DNA of 64,000 nucleotides from Sulfobacillus benefaciens (GTDB lineage Bacteria > Bacillota > Sulfobacillia > Sulfobacillales > Sulfobacillaceae). Location of the stretch: NCBI GenBank assembly GCA_003023725.1, contig PXYT01000001.1:62001-126000 (forward strand), read 5' to 3'. The number at the start of each line of letters is the position of its first letter. Within the stretch, counting starts at the first letter, position 1. Below, piece after piece: positions 53,000 through 60,519 of this stretch. The notes below the pieces were generated by a model. That model ran no database searches. It was not told the origin of the DNA and was given only the letters and a program-made list of their open reading frames with translations. The position numbers and the translations under genes were made by a program.

Positions 53000-53018
53000 A
53001 GAAGGGAGGCAATAGATT

Positions 53019-53972
53019 ATGCTAAAATACATCATCCGGCGCGCCATTCAGGCGATACCCTCCCTTTTGGGTGTAACACTTATTGGATTTTTTCTGGTAC
53101 ACATTGTGCCTGGCGGTCCAGCCCAGGCCATGCTCGGACCCCGAGCCACCCCAGCTCGAATTGCGCAGGTCAACCAGGAGTTTGGGCTCAATAAGCCTCT
53201 GCCTCTACAATATATTCAGTGGTTGGGACAGTTATTACACGGCAATTTGGGAACATCCTATTTTTATAACGAAACTGTCTTGCATCTAATAGCTGTAAAC
53301 ATGCCCAGAACCCTGGCAATTGTTGGTTTAGGCGTCTTGTTTGCCCACGTTTTTTCTATTCTTTTAGGAAGCTTGCAGGCTTATTATCATGACACAAAGT
53401 TCGATTACATCATGACGTCCTTAACCTACTTCTTTTATTCCATGCCAATATTCTGGCTGGGTATTATGATTATCATGTTGTTTTCCATTACTCTCAACTG
53501 GTTCCCGAGCGGTGGGCTGTCTAATCCTCTCACGCCCAATCCCGGATTGGGATCGTGGATAGCGCACACCACCTTACCGGTGCTAACGATTATGCTCACC
53601 ACGGTAGCGGGATGGGGGCGATATATGCGCACAGCAATGAGTGAGAACCTTATTCAGGACTATATCCGGACCGCTCGCGCAAAAGGGATCAAAGAATCCG
53701 CTGTTGTGCTGAAACACGCGCTTCGCAATTCGGTCTTGCCCCTCATCACCCTACTGGGATTTGCTTTGCCTCAGTTATTCTCCGGAGCGTTATTGGTCGA
53801 AGTCATCTTTAACTATCCGGGAATGGGTTTGTTATTCTGGGATGCAGCCAATCAAAGAGACTATCCAGTAATTTTGGGCATTGTGGTCATTACCGGATTC
53901 CTTACGATTCTGGGAAACCTCTTGGCCGATCTTCTTTACGGGATGGTGGATCCCCGCATTCAATATAACTAG
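53019..53972 (+). CDS. Oligopeptide ABC transporter permease, DppB/OppB type
   Basis: 317 residues with six predicted helices. Family markers: N-terminal YIIRRAIQAIPSLLGVTLIG, FFLVHIVPGGPAQ, the EAA loop (IRTARAKGIKESAVVLKHAL), the NYPGMGLLFWDAA segment and the C-terminal ADLLYGMVDPRIQYN. ATG after GGGAGG. Forms the channel with the upstream DppC-type protein. Its stop is followed by an inverted repeat shared with the convergent editing-domain gene. Confidence 0.94.
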   Translation: MLKYIIRRAIQAIPSLLGVTLIGFFLVHIVPGGPAQAMLGPRATPARIAQVNQEFGLNKPLPLQYIQWLGQLLHGNLGTSYFYNETVLHLIAVNMPRTLAIVGLGVLFAHVFSILLGSLQAYYHDTKFDYIMTSLTYFFYSMPIFWLGIMIIMLFSITLNWFPSGGLSNPLTPNPGLGSWIAHTTLPVLTIMLTTVAGWGRYMRTAMSENLIQDYIRTARAKGIKESAVVLKHALRNSVLPLITLLGFALPQLFSGALLVEVIFNYPGMGLLFWDAANQRDYPVILGIVVITGFLTILGNLLADLLYGMVDPRIQYN

Positions 53973-53987
53973 AAATAAAGCAACAGG

Positions 53988-54041
53988 CTGAACGTCCCAA
54001 GCTATTCCGAGCTAGCTCACAAGGATACATCGGACGTTCAG
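53988..54041. terminator. Inverted repeat between convergent genes
   Basis: Perfect 10-bp arms (53988-53997 / 54032-54041) around a 34-base loop that contains a further AGCT-rich palindrome. It overlaps the stop of the minus-strand gene. Possible bidirectional terminator; no T-tract. Confidence 0.5.
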
Positions 54042-54448
54042 TTGTGGGGGCAAACGATGCGACCTTTGCTTCCGATTTCGCCGATGTCTTGAATCAGAAG
54101 CTCATATACCCAACCGAAGGTAGTCCACTCGACAGCTCGGATACCTTCGGCATAAATACGCTCGGGCAGTGCTTCATACAGTTTTCTGGCATCATTGAGA
54201 GCCATAGGACGGTTTGACAAGTGATTAAATGAATGCAAAATCAACGGAAGAGCGCAGCGCCCTCGCGTCCGGACAAAATCTCCTAGACAATGACCGATTT
54301 GGTTCAAAGTATCCCCTTCTTCCAATGCCAGATACACGACCGTCGACTCCAATGTCCCAACAGAACGTGCTTCGGGAGTGGCTTGACGAATAACCGGCAA
54401 TCGGGGTTGCGCTTTGAAAATTCGGGCATAAAAGTACAAAGCGATCAT
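54038..54448 (-). CDS. Freestanding archaeal-type threonyl-tRNA synthetase editing domain protein
   Basis: 136 residues. From memory, it follows the archaeal ThrRS N-terminal editing domain (a D-aminoacyl-tRNA-deacylase-like fold that removes serine from tRNA-Thr): a beta strand VVYLALEEGD, a helix, then LPLILHSFNHLSNRPMALND (compare the VYPFAHLS...P motif), helix ARKLYEALPERIYAEGIRAV and the FGWVYELLIQ strand (compare APFGYYKAFKI). The first about 35 residues are less like the family. There is no synthetase body in the window. ATG at 54448 with GGAGGAAAT. Promoter overlaps that of the divergent binding-protein gene. Alternative: a related DTD-like protein of other specificity. Assignment is by motif only. 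Confidence 0.65.
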   Translation of the reverse strand: MIALYFYARIFKAQPRLPVIRQATPEARSVGTLESTVVYLALEEGDTLNQIGHCLGDFVRTRGRCALPLILHSFNHLSNRPMALNDARKLYEALPERIYAEGIRAVEWTTFGWVYELLIQDIGEIGSKGRIVCPHN

Positions 54449-54496
54449 GAAATTTCCTCCTGCATACGATGTGTGAAAAATTCACCGAGGTGTCTC

Positions 54497-54505
54497 TGAT
54501 ATAAT
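54497..54505 (+). promoter_or_regulatory. Extended -10 promoter of the binding-protein gene (54532)
   Basis: TGATATAAT at 54497-54505, no clear -35. Start near 54512, about 20 bases before the GTG. The -10 overlaps the -10 of the opposite promoter. Confidence 0.5.
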
Positions 54506-54528
54506 ACTTAAACATGAAGAAAGGACAA
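54501..54528 (-). promoter_or_regulatory. Promoter of the editing-domain gene
   Basis: Minus-strand TTGTCC (54528-54523), 16-base spacer, TATTAT (54506-54501). Leader of about 45 bases to the ATG at 54448. The -10 is on the opposite strand of the TATAAT used by the divergent gene. Confidence 0.45.
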
Positions 54529-54531
54529 ACG

Positions 54532-56082
54532 GTGCAACAAAACGTGCGGCGAACAGCAATTCTTGCGGGATTCGTCATAAGTCTTGTTACTCTCTTGGCA
54601 GGGTGTGGGCCCAAGGTTAGCTTGCCTCATGTTCGTTTGCCTCATGTTCGTTTGCCGCACCCGCGAATTTTCTATCGACCCGAAATGATATTGGGTGTTC
54701 CCCGTTGTTCGCTGAACCCGTTGTCGTCGCATACCAAAAATCGGAACTGGTTCATAAGCCTTATGTATGACAGCTTAGTCAAGATTCAGCCCGACGGTGA
54801 AGTCATTCCGGACATTGCCAACAGTTGGAGTATACGCAATCATTACACCACGTACGTCTTCCATTTGAACCCGCATGCCAAATGGTGGAACGGAAGACCG
54901 ATCAGTGTTCATGATGTCGCATGGTCTTATTGGCTGTACGCAAATCCTCAAGCACCCATAAGCAACGCAAAATCGTTGACTTCACTAATTCGTGGAATTC
55001 ATATTATTAACGCCGGAACGGTCGAAATTCAACTGAAGTATCCTGATCCGGCTTTCTTGAGTAACGTGGCAGCCTCCGGCAGCGGGCACCCAATATTACC
55101 GGCATTTATGTTATATCATGTGCCGATCAAAAATTTGCCATTCTCGCCCATATTCAATAAAATCCCTGACATGATGGGCTCTGGCCCGTATCGGCCCTTC
55201 TCTGCTAATGCACAAGGTGTTAAGTGGGTTGCAAACCCTCATTATTTCTTAGGCGCCCCGAAAAGCCATGTGCTAATTACAACCTGGACGAACTCACCCG
55301 CTCCGGATATCAACTGGACTTCCGAAAAAACCGACGGAAAATCGCATGTTCTGACTTACTCTGGACCCAGCTATTACATGTTGCTGTATAACAGCCCAAA
55401 AATTCCCTCGGCCGTTGGCACCGCCTTGCCGGAAATGATTAACCGTCTTGCCCTGGCACGATCGGAAGCCCCCTCCTTCACCCCGGCATATCAGCCTGTG
55501 ATTCCGGGGAGTCCCTACACCGTTGTGCAACCGTTCCAGAATCCTCGTGCCATTCTACATGACGCCGGATACAAACAGATTCATCATACGTGGGTTGATC
55601 CTCACGGACATAAAATAGACCTGGGAGTCGTCACCGGCAGTGACCCTTCTGCTGTTCGTTTAGCTTCGGCCATTCATCGTCAATTAACGGCCGCCGGATG
55701 GAATATTCGGGTCACAACATCTCATAACCTGCTGCACACGGAGGAGACACATGCTTTTACAATGGCCCTTGTAGAGCGCCGTGTACGCCCGTACCCCTTA
55801 TTGGTACAAGAATACGGCCCTCGGAGTCGCCACAACTATGGCGAATATGATTCATTGCCTTTCCGTCAATCCTTGCAGAATATTTTGACCTCACCCAATC
55901 CGACCACTGCAACCAAAGAGGCGCTAACCGCCCTTCTCCAGTCACCGCCCGGCGCTTTTCTATTGTGGCGCGCACATCATATTTTTATCACGTCGCACGT
56001 GCATGGATTTCGGGTCAATCCTTTCGACCCCCTGTCTAGTGTTCAAAATTGGAGTGTCACACCATCCACAAGACAATCGTAG
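54532..56082 (+). CDS. Oligopeptide-type solute-binding lipoprotein (divergent member)
   Basis: About 516 residues from the GTG at 54532, seven bases after AAGG; the ATG six codons earlier is only about two bases after the predicted transcription start and has no ribosome site. Lipobox LAGC, then a repeat LPHVR-LPHVR-LPHPR and an SBP_bac_5 body (YDSLVKIQPDGEVIPDIANS, FHLNPHAKWWNGRPISVHDV). Shorter than the other binding proteins here and less similar; several of their shared stretches are missing. Same strand as the dppC-dppB pair, with the editing-domain gene inserted between on the other strand. Confidence 0.88.
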   Translation: MQQNVRRTAILAGFVISLVTLLAGCGPKVSLPHVRLPHVRLPHPRIFYRPEMILGVPRCSLNPLSSHTKNRNWFISLMYDSLVKIQPDGEVIPDIANSWSIRNHYTTYVFHLNPHAKWWNGRPISVHDVAWSYWLYANPQAPISNAKSLTSLIRGIHIINAGTVEIQLKYPDPAFLSNVAASGSGHPILPAFMLYHVPIKNLPFSPIFNKIPDMMGSGPYRPFSANAQGVKWVANPHYFLGAPKSHVLITTWTNSPAPDINWTSEKTDGKSHVLTYSGPSYYMLLYNSPKIPSAVGTALPEMINRLALARSEAPSFTPAYQPVIPGSPYTVVQPFQNPRAILHDAGYKQIHHTWVDPHGHKIDLGVVTGSDPSAVRLASAIHRQLTAAGWNIRVTTSHNLLHTEETHAFTMALVERRVRPYPLLVQEYGPRSRHNYGEYDSLPFRQSLQNILTSPNPTTATKEALTALLQSPPGAFLLWRAHHIFITSHVHGFRVNPFDPLSSVQNWSVTPSTRQS

Positions 56083-56187
56083 GACCATAACCCCACAAAA
56101 CTCATATCATTCCCGGTATCCTCTAGGAGGAAAATATTGGCGGAATCAATCTTTGGCAAATTCCCACACTGCAACAAACAGAAAAGG

Positions 56188-56211
56188 GTCGCTTACTCAA
56201 GAGTAAGCGAC
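56188..56211 (-). terminator. Terminator of tRNA-Pro
   Basis: Perfect 11-bp stem with a 2-base loop (56188-56198 / 56201-56211), followed on the minus strand by CCCTTTTC. Begins 4 bases after the encoded CCA. Confidence 0.7.
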
Positions 56212-56215
56212 TAAA

Positions 56216-56292
56216 TGGTCGGACTGGCGGGATTTGAACCCACGACCTCTACCACCCCAAGGTAGCGCGCTACCAAACTGCGCCACAGCCCG
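56216..56292 (-). tRNA. tRNA-Pro (anticodon GGG)
   Basis: 77 bases including an encoded CCA (complement of 56216-56218). Acceptor CGGGCTG pairs with CAGTCCG (one G-U); D arm with TTTGGTAG; anticodon stem CTACC/GGTAG with loop TTGGGGT, anticodon GGG; T arm with GGGTTCAAATCCC. Transcribed leftwards. The only RNA gene in the window. Confidence 0.96.
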
Positions 56293-56307
56293 ATTTGATG
56301 CAGTGAA

Positions 56308-56336
56308 ATTATAGCACGCATACACCCAAGAAGCAA
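56308..56336 (-). promoter_or_regulatory. Promoter of tRNA-Pro
   Basis: Minus-strand TTGCTT (56336-56331), 17-base spacer, TATAAT (56313-56308), ending about 16 bases before the tRNA 5' end. Confidence 0.65.
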
Positions 56337-56517
56337 CCATTCGCCATTGTCATAAACGGATCAACAATTCCCGACTGCACCACGCTCAACTCTTGTGTCC
56401 TCTTGGCATCTGCCAATATCGGTACGTACTTCAGCCAGCACATGCTGTGATATCTCTCGTTCTTCATTCACGCTAGGTTAACACCTGAGCTGGCGGGATC
56501 CCTCAGTGCGGTCTCGT

Positions 56518-57747
56518 TCAGTCGCTCAAGATGATGTTGCTTTCCAGCACAGGACGCGTAAGGAGTGTCAAAACCAATGAAATTACGCTTGACAATCCCA
56601 GGGTCACCAAACCAGCCAGAACAAACCCGGATGGCATCAATGCCGCATAAATCGGTCCTCCAAGCAATGCTCCCACGTTGAAGACGAGAAATAGCCACCC
56701 AGTGACTGTCCCGGCAATGGAGTCGTCCACAGAGTCTTGGCCCATTGTCGCAACCAGATCGACATAGATACCCCACCCAGCCCCGAAGGCAAACGTCATC
56801 ACGCTGAGAGCCGTGACGTTCCGCGATACGGAAAACATTCCCAGACTGCCAATCATAATGAGAAGGGCAGACAAACTGACGATGTATTTACGTCCAAACC
56901 GATCAGCTAAATAGCCAATGGGATAAGCACAAATCAACCCGCCCAATCCACCCATTGAGGCAATTCCGGCCGCAACTCCCGGGGAAAGTGCCAATCCTTT
57001 CAGTAAATAATCCGAATAGTAGCCAAGATACCCAAATAGGACAATCCCAAACATAAAAATCGATCCTGATAAAATCACGACATTGCGATGAAAAATTCCT
57101 GAAAACCGTATTGTCCTCTTCTCCACTTCTTTATAAGTTCGGGGAATAACGAAATAAAAGACAATCAACGATATCACGGCGGCCACCCCGGAAATTATAA
57201 AGGGCGTTTGATAGTGAGGAAGGAAAGGCGTAATTAATAACGGGCCCACAAACAGCCCTCCCCCAAAAAAGATCGCAAAAGCAGATACGGCCCGTCCGCG
57301 AGTTTCAAAGAAAATGTCGCCCAACAGCGCTACAATAGCCGGCTGAAATATCCCCACACCAATACCCACCAAAAATCTTGCCAGAAACAATGTTGCAGGT
57401 GTTGTGGCATAGCCGGTCATGACGGTGAACACCGCAAAGATCGTCACCGATAACATAACGGTATATTTCACGGAAAATCGGTCAAATAAATACCCACCGA
57501 CTATGCTGAATATCGCAATTCCTAAAGCAAATCCCGTCCCCACAGATCCCAGCAGCGCTGCCGTGGCATGCACATTGTGAACAATATAAGGCGATCCGAA
57601 AAAATATAATTCGGAATCAAATCCTTCGAGAAACGCCGGAATCGCAGCGATCAGCACAATCAGCAAAAACCATGTCCGACTCTTTTGGGCCATGGAACGG
57701 ACTGTAGGGGAGGGTGAAGATTCCAGATTCGACTTATGGATAGACAA
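56518..57747 (-). CDS. MFS transporter, metabolite:H+ symporter type
   Basis: 409 residues with twelve predicted helices. MFS motifs occur in both halves: GGYLFDRFSVKYTVMLS (about 85-101) and IGYLADRFGRKYIVSLS (about 275-291). The helix 1 region AAIPAFLEGFDSELYFFGSP carries the conserved Asp found in aromatic acid/sugar symporters (compare GFDG). Substrate not determinable. TTG start at 57747 with AAGGAGG eight bases upstream. Convergent with nothing; the tRNA-Pro gene follows on the same strand. Confidence 0.87.
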   Translation of the reverse strand: MSIHKSNLESSPSPTVRSMAQKSRTWFLLIVLIAAIPAFLEGFDSELYFFGSPYIVHNVHATAALLGSVGTGFALGIAIFSIVGGYLFDRFSVKYTVMLSVTIFAVFTVMTGYATTPATLFLARFLVGIGVGIFQPAIVALLGDIFFETRGRAVSAFAIFFGGGLFVGPLLITPFLPHYQTPFIISGVAAVISLIVFYFVIPRTYKEVEKRTIRFSGIFHRNVVILSGSIFMFGIVLFGYLGYYSDYLLKGLALSPGVAAGIASMGGLGGLICAYPIGYLADRFGRKYIVSLSALLIMIGSLGMFSVSRNVTALSVMTFAFGAGWGIYVDLVATMGQDSVDDSIAGTVTGWLFLVFNVGALLGGPIYAALMPSGFVLAGLVTLGLSSVISLVLTLLTRPVLESNIILSD

Positions 57748-58495
57748 CTGCCTCGCCTCCTTTATGGTGATATCTGATAACTCAAGTGTTCATCCGGTGT
57801 CCAAAAAATTGGCAGACAAGCCGATTGGCAGTCCCGTGCCAGTGACAAGTCAGGGCCATTATACCCTACACCTCACATGAAATCTTATAGGCAATGAACC
57901 TAAAAACTGTGGCTACTGATGCACGGAGAAACAAGTAAAATACATTCTCCGCTATTATTTTTTTCTTCCTAATTTTCAGTCGATTATTAGTGTAATGACT
58001 TGCTTTCGGTAAATCAAGGGTAAATGTAAACCCTACATCCTCCATAGGCCAACCCGCACGTGAGTGCGCAGATCGATGCCGGCAGGTGATAAACCACAGA
58101 ATTGACGATGCCTCCAAGACACGTAGAGAACAACGTGTCCTAACAAGAGGGCTCAGAGCGCGCGAAAGCTGTGCGCAGCCCAGTCTTGGTAACTCCGGAA
58201 TGCACACGTATGCCCCCAAGCATGGAACAAAGCGGCACAGCCTCAGCATCTCTGGGGTGTGTCGAGGGCGCCGGCACCTGGTCATTCGTGTAGTAGTGAC
58301 CCCCATTAGCTAAAGGAGCATCTCTCTCCGAACAGCGATCCCGGACCGAGCTCGCTGCGAATCATGGCACTGCAGCAAACTTCCTCGTCCTGCCTAAACC
58401 GCTATTGTTGGTGCGCTCTGTCCCGGTCAGAGTGAAGAAAATCAGAAACCGAATGGCGAGCTGGACTCATGTGAGCCTCACATTAACACAAAACA
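57748..58495. other. Intergenic region of low coding content
   Basis: About 750 bp. A minus-strand TATAAT at 57863-57858 without a good -35 may serve the MFS gene. On the plus strand a terminator-like hairpin lies at 57924-57964 with no gene before it. Open frames at 57866-58306 (minus) and 58086-58313 (plus) have no ribosome sites. The stretch about 58150-58320 is GC-rich and might be a remnant of a mobile element, but I cannot show this. Confidence 0.4.
57924..57964 (+). terminator. Orphan terminator-like hairpin
   Basis: Seven-bp stem CGGAGAA/TTCTCCG (57924-57930 / 57945-57951) followed by CTATTATTTTTTT on the plus strand. No plus-strand gene precedes it. Confidence 0.35.
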
Positions 58496-58526
58496 GGATG
58501 ATCACCACCAGATTGGGTGATCATCC
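58484..58526 (-). terminator. Terminator of the second permease operon
   Basis: Eleven-bp stem (58516-58526 with 58496-58506), 9-base loop, then TGTTTTGTGTT on the minus strand, 28 bp after the DppB-type stop. Confidence 0.65.
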
Positions 58527-58553
58527 CTACCGCATCCTTTTCTTAAGAAGAAA

Positions 58554-59507
58554 TTAGCGGTAACTAATCCTGGGATCAACCAGGCTGTATAAGACATCCG
58601 CCAGCAAGTTGCCGATAACGGTCAAAACCCCGATAATCATAATAATACCTAACAAAATCGGATAGTCCCGTTCATTGGCGGCATTCCAAAACAATAATCC
58701 CATGCCAGGGTAATTGAAAACCAGTTCCACCACTAATGCGCCGCCAAACAATGTGGGAATGGAAAGTCCAAATAACGTAATAATGGGCAAAAGCGAGTTT
58801 CTTAAGGCATGTTTAAACACCACCGCGAGTTCCGACAAGCCTTTGGACCGTGCAGTGCGAATATAATCCTGAAGCATCGAATCGATCATAGATGAGCGCA
58901 TAAATCGAGCCCATGAGGCGACCGTCGCCAGTACCAAAACCAAAATGGGCAATACGGCGTGTTCGGCATAACCGACAAACCCGGAAGGTCCCCCACTGGT
59001 GAAGGTAATCCCTCCGGACGGAAACCATCCCAGATAAATCGCAAAAATCAGCACGACCATGATTGCCAGCCAGAATACCGGCATAGACCAGAAGAAAAAA
59101 GTTACGGTGGTAATCACATGATCAAACCATCGGTTGCGAAAATATCCCTGAATGGTTCCTAATATGATGGCAATCAGATGGGAAACCATTATGGCCACAA
59201 CCACGATAGCCAGAGTATGCGGAAGATATTCTCCGATGACTTTTAGCACCGGTTGGTTAAACGTATAAGAATAACCAAAATTTCCATGCAACAAGCTATC
59301 AAACCAGATCCAAAACTGCACATACAGTGGCTTATTAAGCCCCAGGGAACGATTAATGGCCGCGATGCGCTGTGGGGTAGAGTGCTGCCCGAGTAGAGTC
59401 TGTGCTGGTCCCCCAGGAACAATATGCAAGAGGATAAAACTGAAAATGGCTATTCCGATGAGTGCGGGAATCGATTGGATCAACCGCCGAACAATATAGA
59501 CAAACAT
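58554..59507 (-). CDS. Oligopeptide ABC transporter permease, DppB/OppB type (second copy)
   Basis: 317 residues, the same length as the copy at 53019 and clearly its paralogue: IVRRLIQSIPALIGIAIFSF, LLHIVPGGPAQ, EAA loop YIRTARSKGLSELAVVFKHA, NYPGMGLLFWNAA and the C-terminal ADVLYSLVDPRISYR. Six helices. ATG at 59507 with AGGAGG upstream. Third gene of the operon binding protein-DppC-DppB; followed by a terminator. Confidence 0.94.
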   Translation of the reverse strand: MFVYIVRRLIQSIPALIGIAIFSFILLHIVPGGPAQTLLGQHSTPQRIAAINRSLGLNKPLYVQFWIWFDSLLHGNFGYSYTFNQPVLKVIGEYLPHTLAIVVVAIMVSHLIAIILGTIQGYFRNRWFDHVITTVTFFFWSMPVFWLAIMVVLIFAIYLGWFPSGGITFTSGGPSGFVGYAEHAVLPILVLVLATVASWARFMRSSMIDSMLQDYIRTARSKGLSELAVVFKHALRNSLLPIITLFGLSIPTLFGGALVVELVFNYPGMGLLFWNAANERDYPILLGIIMIIGVLTVIGNLLADVLYSLVDPRISYR

Positions 59508-59522
59508 CCGTGGCTACCTCCT

Positions 59523-60416
59523 TTACAACCGGGTATCGAGCGCTGATTGCAACGCTTCCGAAACAAAGTTAATGGAGAGCAACGTCCACAGCAGCGCAAT
59601 ACCTGGAGGATAAATCAGCCACCACGCATTTTGAAACATGTAGTTCATCGACGTCGACAACATTTCGCCCCAGTTTGGCGCCGGTGCCGGCAATCCCAAT
59701 CCGAGAAAGCTTAAGGTGGCTATAGCGATAATCGATCCGGCAATTTGAAAGATCGTCGCCACCATGACCGTACCCATGACGTTCGGCAACAATTCCCGGA
59801 GCATAATATGCCAATTGCTGGCCCCAAAGGCACGGGAGGCTTCCACATAGTCGCGCTGCTTGAGTGATAAGACTTCGGAACGCACAATCCGCGTCACGCC
59901 AAACCATGAAGTGATAGCCAAAATCAAGGTTAATAAAACGGCATTGGGCTGAAACACCGCATCCAAAAATAGTAAGACAAAGAGCGTGGGAATTGTCAGC
60001 AGCACATCAATAATACGCATCATCAAAGTGTCGACAAATCCTCCCACCAAACCGCTGACAAGCCCGTAACCGACGCCGATAATCATGGACGCCACCGCCG
60101 CGGCGAAACCGACTATCAGAGACACTTGCCCGCCCAACATGAGCCGGGCCAGATAATTTCGCCCCAAATCATCGGTTCCCAAGGGGAAGCGGGTGCTGGG
60201 AGGCCGCATCAGATCCGTGATATGGGTCGTATAAGCACTGGCCGGGTATAAAAGCGGCCCAACGAAGCAAAATAACACAATTGCGCTCAAACCGATGACC
60301 CCGGCCAAGCCTAAAGGATGATGCCAAAAAGCCCGCCAGGTACGGGAGTGTTTCGGTTTTTCCTCGGACACGGTCTGGTCTGTCAGAGTTGCCGAATTCA
60401 TTGTTTGTGAAACCAT
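59523..60416 (-). CDS. Oligopeptide ABC transporter permease, DppC/OppC type (second copy)
   Basis: 297 residues, paralogue of the protein at 52091 (shared FPLGTDDLGRNYLARLMLGG and the EAA loop YVEASRAFGASNWHIMLREL). Six helices; the C-terminal part has NWGEMLSTSMNYMFQNAWW as in the other copy. ATG at 60416 with AAGGA upstream. 103 bp after the binding-protein gene, with a hairpin between, and 15 bp before the DppB-type gene. Confidence 0.93.
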   Translation of the reverse strand: MVSQTMNSATLTDQTVSEEKPKHSRTWRAFWHHPLGLAGVIGLSAIVLFCFVGPLLYPASAYTTHITDLMRPPSTRFPLGTDDLGRNYLARLMLGGQVSLIVGFAAAVASMIIGVGYGLVSGLVGGFVDTLMMRIIDVLLTIPTLFVLLFLDAVFQPNAVLLTLILAITSWFGVTRIVRSEVLSLKQRDYVEASRAFGASNWHIMLRELLPNVMGTVMVATIFQIAGSIIAIATLSFLGLGLPAPAPNWGEMLSTSMNYMFQNAWWLIYPPGIALLWTLLSINFVSEALQSALDTRL

Positions 60417-60470
60417 GTGAGGGCATCCTTTCCGTAATGAAAGTCAAACTTTTTTGACGCATCCAAAAGG

Positions 60471-60497
60471 AACGGAGAGAGGGCTTCAAGCACTTCC
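60471..60497 (-). terminator. Attenuator-like hairpin between binding protein and permease genes
   Basis: Arms AACGGA-AGAGGG and CCCTCT-C-TCCGTT pair over 12 positions with one bulge, followed by CCTTTTGG on the minus strand. Hairpins here are common in ABC operons and keep the binding protein more abundant than the permeases. Confidence 0.4.
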
Positions 60498-60519
60498 CTC
60501 TTCCGTTCGTTTTGCTGAT

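Noticed and set aside
57866-58306. 146-codon minus-strand frame
   Set aside because: No ribosome site, no motif, unusual Arg/Cys-rich composition, and a terminator-like hairpin lies within it.
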